A DNA stretch of 64,000 nucleotides, taken from NCBI GenBank assembly GCA_949128115.1, contig OX421966.1:49349416-49413415 (forward strand), written 5' to 3'. The notes beneath the pieces were generated by a model. It was not told where the DNA came from and did no database searches. It worked only from the letters and a program-made list of their open reading frames with translations. Positions 11,690 to 21,376 of the stretch are shown piece after piece. How positions within the stretch are numbered: position 1 is the first letter of the stretch; each line of letters opens with the position of its first letter. The stretch comes from Anaspis maculata (taxonomy: Eukaryota > Arthropoda > Insecta > Coleoptera > Scraptiidae). Position numbers and translations under genes: made by a program.

Positions 11690-12975
11690 GAAGCGCATCG
11701 TTGTGGCTTGGCGTGCAGAAGTTGAGTCTACACACTGTGATTTACAACACCTGCGGAGTACTCACGAAGAAGCGGATACGAAAATTATCCTACACAGCCT
11801 GGACGCAGCAATGAGAGGAGCATCAGAGCTGCACCTGTATGCTCAAGACACAGACATACTAGTACTAGCGATACGACGATACCCGCTACTGCCCAAGAAA
11901 AGCTTCTTTATACCAACTACAAAAAACATAAGCATTGGAGACATCTACAGTGGTTTGGGCAGTGAGAAGTCATCGGCGTTGCCTGCGTTTCACGCTTTGT
12001 CGGGGTGTGACACGTGCGGCTCTTTATTCGGCAAGGAAAAGCTTCCTTATTGGAAAGCATTTATCGGATGTGACAAAGAGATGATCAAGACGATCGAAGA
12101 CGATTGCAGCATTAGGCACCTTGGATGCCATCACCGAGCAAGTCGTCGATGCGATGGAGAAATTAATTTACTATATTTATCAACCGGGGAGTACCGAACC
12201 TCACCACGCTGGCTCAGCTGCGTTGGTACCTTTTTTCAAAAAAGCAAGCTGGCTGGGAAAAGTTGCCTCCGACTCGGAGCTCATTCATTCTTGCCGGCAT
12301 TGTCGGGGTGTGACACGTGCGGCTCTTTATCTGACAAGGGATAGCTTTCTTATTGGGAAGCATTTATCGGATGTGACAAAGATCTGATCGGGACGATTGC
12401 AGAATTAGCCACCTTGGATGCCATCACCGAGCAAGTCATCGATCATCGATACGATGGAGAAATTCATTTGCAAAATTCATCAACTGGGGAGTAGGTAACT
12501 TCACCACGCTGGCTCAGCTGCGTTGGTATACCTTTTTTCAAAAAAGAAAGCCCCGCTGGGAAAAGTTGCCTCCGACTCGGAGCTCATTCTTGCCGGCATT
12601 GAAAAGGGTGAACTACCAATAGCTTATATCTGTCGTTTGGATTGTGTTGCTCTGCCTAATCTACCATCCCCAGTTGGTCATGGCTGGAGAATAGAAAGCG
12701 ATGGACAAGTTACACCTGACCTTTGTGAAATGCTTTGCGCTCCGGATAGCATATTAAAGTTGATCAGGTGCTCCTGCTTGAAAAACAGATGTGCTGCACC
12801 TTGCAAATGCCTAGCCAACAAGCTGCCGTGCACTCTAATGTGTGAATCACAGATGACGTGTGAATGCAGGGGTGATGAAGACTTGTGCCAAAATGTCAAC
12901 TGTGATCCTGATCACGCTAGCGGCGGAGAAGAGGACGAAGAAGAGGAGGACGAGGAAGAAGGGGAGGGTCCATGA
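11690..12975 (+). pseudogene. GCDT-family protein, decayed longer copy (right arm)
   Basis: Plus-strand copy that retains the N-terminal blocks STHEEADTKIILHSLDAA and LYAQDTDILVLAIRR, then ALPAFHALSGCDTCGS. KRVNYQ-like and Cys-rich blocks follow downstream. The acidic spacing (EEADT, DTD, GCDT) resembles the metal-binding acidic pattern of PIN/FEN-like nucleases; that is inference. A 303-bp tandem duplication (12001-12605) splits the gene. In the second unit the frame reading TLAQLRWY and KLPPTRSSFLPALKR is closer to the family than the first unit is. The frame ends in an Asp/Glu-rich tail at about 12930-12975. At least one frameshift and the duplication make it a pseudogene unless spliced. 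Confidence 0.55.
12001..12605 (+). repeat. 303-bp direct tandem duplication
   Basis: CGGGGTGTGACACGTGCGGC starts at 12001 and again at 12304. The downstream text (TTATCGGATGTGACAAAG, ACCTTGGATGCCATCACC, TTGCCTCCGACTCGGAGCTC) repeats in the same order. The units have diverged by substitutions and small indels. It is present only in the right arm of the palindrome, so it arose after the inverted duplication or was lost on the left. Confidence 0.85.
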
Positions 12976-14256
12976 TTTACTTTTCACATATTTTATTCAT
13001 ACTAAGCTTACCACGTAGCCGGTTCAATTTCAAACATGATGATAATTTGTAATCACATAATATGTATAAATTATTGCTATTTGATGATCACATTGCCACA
13101 AAATTGATATTATATGTTTGATTGTGTTTCATTGACCTTTTTGTTTAAACGAATGGCATCGGTGGAAAAGATGAAGGTGAAGGAGGTGAATGTAAGCTGT
13201 GATAATATGTCAAATTTTCACAATTTCATCAAAACGTCATTTCAAAAAATTCTCATTGGGGATCCTCACGTGACAAACAGTGATGGCCACCCATCCCAAA
13301 ATTGTTTCTTGATGTTGACTCTACCACTTCAACAGGTGCTTGAACATTATTGGGCCTTAATAAGGCAGCAAAACTAAAATTAAGAAAAAAAGTCAAAATA
13401 TCATAAAAATCTACGAAAATCCAAAAATTCAAAAAGAATTCAAAAACTATACCTGCTTTGGCAACTGGCACCTATAGATAAGTTCTTTCTCTACATTCTG
13501 ATTTAATTTCGACGACAATCTATGGTAAATTACAAAAAAAATCACAAAATAGTAATTTTTTTGACGAAAAACTGAGAAAACACGCTTTGACATAGTTGGC
13601 TATAATTTTGGTCCGAGCCAAATTCATTGTGAGTTTTGCACCTGGATATACTTTATATGGTTTGTTTTATCTCAAAATGGTCTTAGTTTGACATTACTGT
13701 TCAAATAAATGGCTGCTTTGTCCTTCTAGTTGAACCACATTTTCAATTAAAAAAAATATCAAACTCTTCTCCGTCATATTTTTAAACATCAGAATGGGCA
13801 GTTTGACATCTCTCAGGTCTTCCCCAATATTTCATCTGCAATTTAAAAAAAAAATCACGAAAATCTATCCAAAAATAAAGAAATGCCAGAATTTCAAGTA
13901 ATCATCATACATGTTAGGTCTCACTTTTGACTCATCCGTTATTATTTTTCTGTCAAAATCACTCGTCAAAAATCTGTCACAACCTTCGTGTAGATGTCAA
14001 AATTCTCTTCAAAATGAGCTCTCTTATATGGAAATCGGACGAGCGGTATCAAAGATTTGACAGATGGAAAAAAAATTTATGTCTTCATTTTGAAGAGGCC
14101 ATCGAGGTTACCAGACGCCACAGATCGATGGCCACCAAAAAAAATCTTCAACTAGGGATGCTACCTCATCGAACTAAACCATTTTCAAACCGTCTTCAGA
14201 AATACCGCCACGGGAGCTGTTTTTCCTACATAAGCTCCCGGACTACGTTTAATTTT

Positions 14257-14790
14257 GTTCTCTAACTGTAACGTTAATTTGAAGGTTCTGGATGAAGCTC
14301 TTAAGCTCGCTTTTAAGGGTAGAATTATGGAAGTTTTTTTTGATCCATATGCAGCAATAAAATTAGGGGGTGCTAGTGCAAACAGATTGTTCCAGAAATA
14401 ACCTGAATTGAAATTCTTTGAATTTCTTCCCTAATGTTACGATTCCCTGTGCATTTTTTCTTCAGAATTCGGCTTCATGACGGAAATCCGTCACCTTTTG
14501 AAGTTCGAATTTTCAATAGTTCTTTTGCGATTAATTCATAGACGGCTTTATGCACTGTGACTGGACTGCATTTTGGAAGAGCCATGTTTTGACTTAATAA
14601 TCTCACCTCTCGTCTCGCCTTCTATTCAGGTTTAATCTTGAAAAATTCCACCAGCGGTTCCAAGTTAAGTAACGTATTAGTGATGGAAAGAGTTGAATCT
14701 TTAGAAAGAAACCGCTTTTAGCATAATCTGTAAGGACCTTATGGACTTTATAGTTATTAAAATTCTTCGGATTATTTATAGGACAACTTA
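14257..14790. other. Spacer between palindromes, no gene seen
   Basis: AT-rich DNA without a sizeable open frame or recognisable repeat. Confidence 0.4.
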
Positions 14791-14792
14791 TA

Positions 14793-15251
14793 CAGGGTGG
14801 AATACTGCAAAAGATTTCAGGGGGTGATTCCTGACATTATTTTAAGAAAAAAGTTCATATGAACATGGATCCGAAAATGCTTACCCACTGAGCTATAGCC
14901 CCTCAAAGTTGAGACCCTGAAGAAGGTTTTTATTTATCATTATCTCCGAAACTGTCCAACGTAAGATAACGAAATTCACCACACTTACTAACGTTTTTAT
15001 GCTCAATAAAATAGGCTTTTAATCGTTTTGCAATTTTGACCAGGGGAAGATTAAATCTGGGAGGTTAGTGGTAAAAATCACTTCAATTTTTTTGGATTCA
15101 CAAATTTCACAATTTTACTCGCAATTTTACATCGAAATACAAAAATAAATCCAAAAAAGTTGAAGCAATTTTAACCCCTAATTTTATTAAGCATAAAAAC
15201 ATTGGTAAATGTGGTGAATTTTGTTATTTTACGTTGGACATTTTCGGAGAT

Positions 15252-15294
<43 letters not shown>

Positions 15295-15386
15295 TTTTCG
15301 GCCCCCATGTTTATATGGGCTTTTTTCTTGAAACAAACTCTGGAATCACCCCCTGAAATCTTTCGCAGTATTTATGTTACACCCTG
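14793..15386. mobile_element. TA-flanked palindromic MITE, 594 bp
   Basis: Starts CAGGGTGGAATACTGC after TA at 14791-14792 and ends GTTACACCCTG before TA at 15387-15388. The arms mirror each other through AAAGATTTCAGGGGGTGATT and its complement, and through ACGTTAGTAAGT-like blocks nearer the centre (about 15090). Noncoding. The right arm alone contains an AAT microsatellite. Confidence 0.85.
15251..15293 (+). repeat. (AAT)n microsatellite in one arm
   Basis: About a dozen AAT/TAA units at the point where the opposite arm of the same palindrome has only TTATCATTATCTC. The expansion is therefore arm-specific and post-dates the inverted structure. Confidence 0.9.
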
Positions 15387-15559
15387 TATAAGAGCAAGGT
15401 TTTCCCCTATGGTTTCTCATTTTATTTTGAAAGATGTAGAGCACCGGTTCCCATGAAATCCCGTAGTAGGGCCGCTACGTGAAAAGTTACTGCACTTCAT
15501 GTTAAAGCTATGAAATTTGATACGCTTTTTCAGGGAACTATTTGGAACAATTCTGTCTA

Positions 15560-17048
15560 TAGTGGGGTCGGTACACAATTAAAACCGGTACTATACGGCA
15601 TTTAATGATACAGGAAATTTCTTTTGCATGAGTGTTCTACAAGGTCTAACGAACGATATTAGAAGGGGAAGCACAAAAGCTTCCCCTTAGGGGGGCCGCA
15701 GGGGGCCCTGTCAAGTTGACGGTCCAAGAACTCCTACCAAACCATCCTTTACTTTCGTTGTATCACTGAAATGGGGATGATGTGACTCCATTGTGAATCT
15801 CGATGGCATTGGTTGCCATGTCTCTTTCATCCTTCATGCTTGAAAAAATAATTTCTTCGGGAGGTCAGAGTTATCACTTTTTATTTTTTTATACATACAA
15901 GAAGATGCGAAGTTGGCATGTTTTGTGTCTTAACCTGTTATTTGGCATCCCCAAAATCCTGTTGTAAAGTCAATTTTTCAAATTCTCAATTTTGGGTTGA
16001 TTGGTAGGCTAAGAAGTAGGTATTTTTTAACATCCAGTTCAGACGTACTTTTTTCAGTGTCCAACTGGAAGTTATTGAAATCATCATCAGAGGTGGACAC
16101 ACTGAACTATTTTCTCAACGTTATGTCGAGAAAATCAATTCTAAACCGCGCATAGACAGTACACAAATTATCTTTCTTTCGGTCGGTCGAATTGCGATGC
16201 CTACTACGTCCGTCAGGGAGAACGCTGAGCATCGCCAGCCTAAACTAGTATGAAAACAGTCTAAACAATTTCAAAACTGACTAAAACTCTTTGTGCTGAC
16301 TCAGAATTGAATGTCGAACCACATAATGAGTGTTTCAGGCAGTTTTGAATCCGTTTAGGCTGTTTTCATACTAGCTTAGTCTGGCGATGCTCAGCGTTCT
16401 CTCTGACGGGCGTAGTAGGTATCGCAATTCGACCGACCGGAAGAAAAATAATTTGTGTACTCTCCATGTGCGGTTTAGGATTGATTTTCTCGATATAATG
16501 TTTAGAAAATAGTTAAGTCTATCCACCCCTGCGATTATTTCAATAACATCCAGTTGGACATTGGAAAAGGTATGTCTGAACTGGATGTTGAAAAATACCT
16601 AATTCTTAGCCTACCAATCAGCCCAAAATTGAGAATTTGAAAAATTGACTTCATAATAAGATTTTGGGAATGCCATATAACAGGTTAAGATACAAAACAT
16701 GCCACCTTTGCATCCTCTTGTATATGTAAAAAAAAGAAAAGTCATTTCTCTGACCTCCCGAAGAAATTATTTTTTCAAGCATGAAGGATGGGAGAGACAT
16801 GGCGACCAATGCCATCCAGATTTACAATGGAGCCACATCATCCCCATTTGAGTAATACAACGAAATTGAAAGATGGTTTGGTAGAAGTTCTTGGACCGTC
16901 AACTTGACAGGGCCCCCTGCGGCCTCCCTAAGGGAAAGCTTTTGTGCTTCCCCTTCTAATATCGTTCGCTAGGCCTTGTAGAACACTCATGCAGAAGGAA
17001 TTTTCTGTATCATTAAATGCCGTATAGGAATGCCTACCGACCCCACTA
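15560..17048. mobile_element. Palindromic element, 1.49 kb, CTA target duplication
   Basis: Ends are TAGTGGGGTCGGTAC and TACCGACCCCACTA, with CTA directly repeated at 15557-15559 and 17049-17051. The arms mirror each other throughout (GAGAACGCTGAGCATCGCC at 16218 against its complement ending at 16401), with the axis near 16305. Joining the flanks gives a sequence resembling the uninterrupted left arm of the next palindrome (about 17486-17590), which supports a real insertion. The terminal motif differs from the CAGGGTG group. Confidence 0.8.
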
Positions 17049-17339
17049 CTAAGGGGCCTACGAAAATTATTCCTGCATCCAAAATGGCGGCCGATTCAAA
17101 AAATGGCGACTTGAATACGTGAAAATGTCTTATTCGCCCCATTGTACACGACGGTAACCATAATAATCGTGACAGATGCTCAATTTTCTGTATACAGGGT
17201 GTATGCGCGAGGTAAAACACTCCTCTTCACCGAACGGTTCTCCTTGGAGGTATTTTGAAAAAGCTAAAACTAGTCCTTTTGTAATTTGTTCCGTAGCTCT
17301 CAAATTTGCTCATCATATATTTATTCAACTCACAAAATA

Positions 17340-17380
17340 CAGGTGTTCAAATTTTTTTTTGCAATTTTTGCGACACCCTG
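17340..17380 (-). mobile_element. 41-bp ends-only mini-element
   Basis: TA, then CAGGTGTTCAAA, an A/T-rich centre, GCGACACCCTG, then TA (17381-17382). It consists of little more than two different element ends joined back to back. An inverted partner lies at 18009-18048, and the GCGACACCCTG end also occurs at 5784-5794. Confidence 0.65.
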
Positions 17381-18008
17381 TAAATTAAAATTATTGTCAT
17401 CTGTGGAGCTTTCTAATCTCACTTGCGAAGATTGTATTCAAGGCAGCCAGGAGATACACTACACTCTATATTCTACTATATTCAGACTATATTCATGTTA
17501 AAGGTATGAAACTTGCTACACTCCTTGGGAAACCGTTTGAAACAGTTCTGCCCGAGGTGCCAATCAAAATTATGGCTGCGTCAAAAATGGCTGTCGTTTC
17601 TTACTATGGCGGCTTACATATTATGGGAATCGTGTATTCGTAATCGAATGTATTCGTGCGATTGTTGTGCTTTCATCAGTTTCAGAATAGCTGAATCTAT
17701 GGGAATCGACATCCTGCGGGATTTAATCGGACGAATACAGGATTCTAACATCTGTTGGCCGCCATTTTGGACCCAGTCATCATTTTGATTGGCACCTCGA
17801 GCAGAACTGTTTCCAACAGTTCCCCAAAAAGAGTGTAGCAAGTTCCATACTTCTAACATGAAGTGTAGTGTATCTCCTGGCTGCCTAAAATACGGTCTTC
17901 ACAATTCAGATTTATTCATGTTTGAGGAAATATTTGGAAAGAAACCCGTATGTGTCACACATTTTTGTAATCAGTATAGGAAGCTACATAAACTACAATA
18001 TAAAATTA

Positions 18009-18048
18009 CAGGGTGTCGCCAAAATAAAAATAAAATTTGAACACTCTG
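18009..18048 (+). mobile_element. 40-bp ends-only mini-element
   Basis: CAGGGTGTCGCC, an A/T-rich centre and TTTGAACACTCTG, flanked by TA at 18007-18008 and 18049-18050. Inverted partner of 17340-17380. Confidence 0.65.
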
Positions 18049-18839
18049 TATATTGAGTAAAGTTCCCGAAGAACTTTTCTTCTGAGCCAAGTGTTAATGA
18101 CTGTGTGAATAGTGTATTATGTTACGTATTTGAAACTGGAAATTTGTTGATTACTGATAAGATAACTAATATAACCATTATTGTGTACATATCAATCCTT
18201 TGCCGCTGGACATCAGGGCTCTTCCACTCAAGTCTGTTAAAGCGAAAGTCAAGGCCTATCTAACCGAGAGGGCATTCTATACATTGGATGAGTACTTTGA
18301 GGGAGATTTAAAATTTTGAACCTGACTGCGGAACGTGTATGTTTCATGTCGTTCGGTTCCGTTTATGTGTTGCATCAAATAATTGTTAATCAAGTGTTAT
18401 TCTTGTATTGTACATCTACTGTGAAATTGTTGAGGTACCTATTATGGACTATATGCCTGTTTTTTTTTTTGCTTTTTGTTAGTTGATTTTAGGGTTAAAA
18501 TACCTTGTTAAAAAGGGTCCCTCAAAAAACATATATATCTATGACCAAATGCAAAAAAAACACTTAATAAAAAGGGTACCTTCCTATGACAAAAAATAAG
18601 TCGATAAAGGAGTAAAAAAAAAATACTGCCAATTTTCAAATGACAATTTAAATTTTCAATTTATTGATAATTCAGAAGTTTTCTTCACACGATAATCCCA
18701 CCCCCAATTTTTCAAGGACTGACTAGCGGTTCGTGGCTTTTCACTTCATTGCGTCGAGCGCATATCTTGAAATACCAAAACCTGCTGGACATTGGCCAAA
18801 CTTTCAAGCGGTGAGAATATTTAGGACTGCATCTAATTT

Positions 18840-18905
18840 TTGTTGAATAGCCTCCCCCCACCAACATGGAAGGGACAGTATTGTAATCGTGTAGAAAAAA
18901 AGTTT
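18840..18905 (-). repeat. Dispersed repeat shared with 34930-34990
   Basis: In minus orientation it reads close to TGCACGATTACAATAC followed by a GTTGGTGGGGG block, matching 34941-34983 on the plus strand. Family identity unknown. Confidence 0.6.
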
Positions 18906-18970
18906 TGAGATTTCGCCGGATATATCCATTTTGAGGTCCGCCAAGATGATTAAAACCATTTTCAGAATGA

Positions 18971-19008
18971 TGTCTGTCTGTGTGTGTGTGTCTGTCTGTC
19001 TGTCTGTG
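18971..19008 (+). repeat. TGTC/TG microsatellite
   Basis: Compound TGTCTGTC, TGTGTG, TCTGTCTG tract. The same CTGT/GACA core occurs in both arms of the 44.8-49.7 kb palindrome. Confidence 0.95.
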
Positions 19009-20762
19009 ATCTTCCACGATAACTGCCGAACTGTTCATCCGATCGATTTTTGAGCCTTGTTGTTGCGGGATGACAAATGAATCAAACAGTTGTGAACTTT
19101 TGCAAAAAAAATTATGCGTGAAATGCTGAAAAAATTCGAAATATTTATGCAATAGAAAGGCTGAGAAGAGCTTTCATTTACAGATTGAAAAAAGTGGCCT
19201 ATTGAAAATTTCATTCTGGCGATGCTCACATTGATCATTTAATTTTATGCCTTGTGTTCACTGGCGTTCAGAACATTACTACATTATGGCATGGAATAAT
19301 CATTGTTAACAGGCAGGTAAAAGTTGCATTAAATGCATTTTGTGCTCGCCCATAATAATAATAATATTAATTGTCCAACCATGCTTGCGGTAATGACGAG
19401 GGTAATGAATAATGCACTGCATCAAAAACAACTCGTTGCTCTATGCATTATGAAAGGACGTCAATTTATTATCACTGCGGTTTGAATTGTTCGCCGATTG
19501 AATTCGGGACAAAATTGGAACAAACAATTTATTGAGGGTTGCGAGTGTGTGTCGCGTTAATGCATTCGTGAAAATTTAAAGATCTGCTGCTCTAATTGAT
19601 CATGATTTAAAAATGAACAGTGAATAGACAGGAGGGTGACGGAATGGCAGTGAGTTGGCTGTGGCCTAGTCAGTAGGTGTGGAATCATCAGTGCTCACAC
19701 TCGAAATTTGGAATAATGGAGCTTTTCACATCCTCTTAGAAAGATGGACCCCTGCACGGGACAGATTGATTTCTTCAAAAAGTTATATTTCCCGTCAATT
19801 TCATTTTTTTTTACATCACCCCCTCCTCGCCGTTTTCAAGCAATGATTATTTTGAATTAGACACGCCAGTCTTTAGCATGCAGATTAAAAGCATATATAC
19901 GAGTTTCATAAGACCTAATCCTTCCTTTCGATCGTCGTGTGGTGATACGTCTTATTAAACGAGTATAATATACTATCTTATCTACGTTTTCTTAATAATC
20001 GCCCAGAAATTGGAAATTCTGGCTGATGCTTAAAATAGAAACGTTTGACGGGTGACACTTCAGAACAGACGTTCGCCTACCTTTTATTGGCAGTAAATTG
20101 TTTCTATTTGTTGGAAAAAAAACAAAAAAAACAGTTCAATAATATGCTTCATTAGAGCACTGTTTTCGATGTAGTAATGAATCCAATAGGATAGGGTCAA
20201 TTCAGTATGAAACTTGCTGAAATTTTAAGATGATGATGAAGATGAAGATGAATTGGAAATAATGCTGGGAGTATTATAGGTAACTAGTTTATTATTCATG
20301 CTGAAACTCATAAGGAATCATTGGACAGCTTCTCAACTAAGGGTGGGTTTAGTCACCTTATTTAGCCGCAAGTTTTAATTTTAGTCGCAAGCGCAGCGAC
20401 GTCCATTGTCTCTTGTGAACCAGCCTCCTCAGGGTAGCTATTCTTGGCCTTGTTTACGCGAGGTTTAAAACTGGTGTTAAGGTCCGTAACATCAATGTTA
20501 TCGTCCGCATAAACACCTCTAAACGCAAGTTTCGCAACAGCTGTTAAGCTTAGCTAAATGTGATTTTGAATTGCATTTAGTAAGCAAACAAGTGTTGGCA
20601 ATCGCACGTAAACGCCCATGCATATTACGACGCATGTGCAAACCAGAAATCGGTTGGATTTATAGCAGATTTATGGGTTGGGTTGGATGTTGGATGACCT
20701 GTGAGCACCAGTTTAATAAAATTGATAATTGATGATTAACCATCTTCTTTGAAAGATGTCTC

Positions 20763-20949
20763 CCTGGGCCGCTATTCTTGAATCGTGTGAGAAAAGTCCT
20801 TGGGAGTAAAATCCATTCCGCAGTACACTGATGTAGCGAATGTTGCCTAAAATCGTGGTTTTTAGGCAACTTTCGCTACATCAGTGTACTGCGGAATGTA
20901 TTTTACTCCCAGGGACTTTTCGCACGCGATTCAAGAATAGCGGCCCAGG
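20763..20949. repeat. 187-bp near-perfect hairpin MITE
   Basis: CCTGGGCCGCTATTCTTGAA on the left is mirrored by its complement ending at 20949. The middle is GTTGCCTAAAATCG...TTTTTAGGCAAC. Only a few mismatches are visible, so the copy is young or under conversion. Confidence 0.9.
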
Positions 20950-21044
20950 TTAAGGGGTTGTCGGCTGTCATTTTGGTCGGCGCGCGTAAACACTCCCAAC
21001 TAACCACTGTTAAAATCTCTGCTAAGCCTCGCGTAAACAAGCTC

Positions 21045-21201
21045 CTTGAAAGTGTTGGAGAAACTCCCTGGGAGTTTTATATAATCCGTACTACACTGTT
21101 GTAGAGAAAGTTGCCTAAAAACACGATTTTAGGCAACTTTGCTACATCAGTATAATGCGGAATGTATTTTACTCCCAGGAAGTTTCTCCCACACTTTCAA
21201 G
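21045..21201. repeat. 157-bp hairpin, relative of the 20763 hairpin
   Basis: CTTGAAAGTGT and its mirror CACTTTCAAG bound a stem that shares GGGAGTTTTA/TAAAACTCCC-like and GTTGCCTAAAA blocks with the neighbouring hairpin. It interrupts the right arm of the host MITE; the left arm is the unoccupied counterpart. Confidence 0.85.
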
Positions 21202-21312
21202 AATAGCTACCCAAACAGCCAATAAGCGATGCAGCGCTTACGGCTAAAACTAAAACCGCGGTTAAATAAGCTGCGACTGAACCCACTTCACCTCTCACAA
21301 GACATAATTATA

Positions 21313-21374
21313 CAGGGTGGCCCAACGGAAACGTAATAGACAGATTTTTGTTACGTTTCCGTTGAGCCACCATG
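21313..21374. mobile_element. 62-bp TA-flanked minimal MITE
   Basis: CAGGGTGGCCCAACGGAAAC and its mirror GTTTCCGTTGAGCCACCATG, ending at 21374, are separated by only about a dozen loop bases. TA occurs at 21311-21312 and 21375-21376. It shares its terminal sequence with the right end of the 27385-27658 element. Confidence 0.85.
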
Positions 21375-21376
21375 TA

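Larger units (their letters stand above)
9147..14256. mobile_element. 5.1-kb palindromic element carrying gene fragments
   Basis: The left arm (about 9147-11205) and right arm (about 11915-14256) are inverted copies. GTGGCCATCACTGTTTGTCA at 10104 mirrors 13271-13290, and CCGTGGCGGT at 9181 mirrors 14204-14213; both sums equal 23394. The outer ends are close to GTCCGGG..CTTATG on both sides. Each arm carries the 3' part of the same GCDT-type gene, pointing outward from the centre. The spacer (11210-11910) holds the gene's 5' part plus a TTCAAT-rich tract. Arms are clearly diverged, so this is not a recent duplication. Confidence 0.8.
17340..18048. mobile_element. Composite palindrome bounded by 40-bp mini-elements
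   Basis: TA-flanked unit starting CAGGTGTTCAAAT and ending ATTTGAACACTCTG. Inside, the arms (CGAGGTGCCAATCAAAAT at 17553 mirrors 17782-17799) carry a repeat beginning near CATGTTAAAG, which also flanks the 15560-17048 element. Each end is itself a complete-looking small unit bearing a terminal motif on both sides. Noncoding: the open frames at 17513-17788 and 17789-18040 lie within mirrored repeat. Confidence 0.8.
18049..20335. other. Intergenic DNA with dispersed repeats
   Basis: No gene supported. A 146-codon minus frame (18712-19152) contains an RQTDRHTHTDR stretch encoded by a TGTC/TG microsatellite. It also contains FFLHDYNTVPSMLVGGG, which recurs at 34930-34990, so it is repeat-derived. 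Confidence 0.45.
20336..21290. mobile_element. MITE with inverted ends and two inserted hairpins
   Basis: The left end AAGGGTGGGTTTAGTCACCT mirrors the right end, which finishes GACTGAACCCACTT. Just inside, AGTTTTAATTTTAGTCGCAA pairs with TACGGCTAAAACTAAAACCG. Two hairpins (20763-20949 and 21045-21201) lie inside. The block GGTAGCTATTCTTG/CCTTGTTTACGCGAGG is continuous in the left arm but split by the second hairpin in the right arm. A short relative lies at 23141-23291. Noncoding. Confidence 0.75.
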
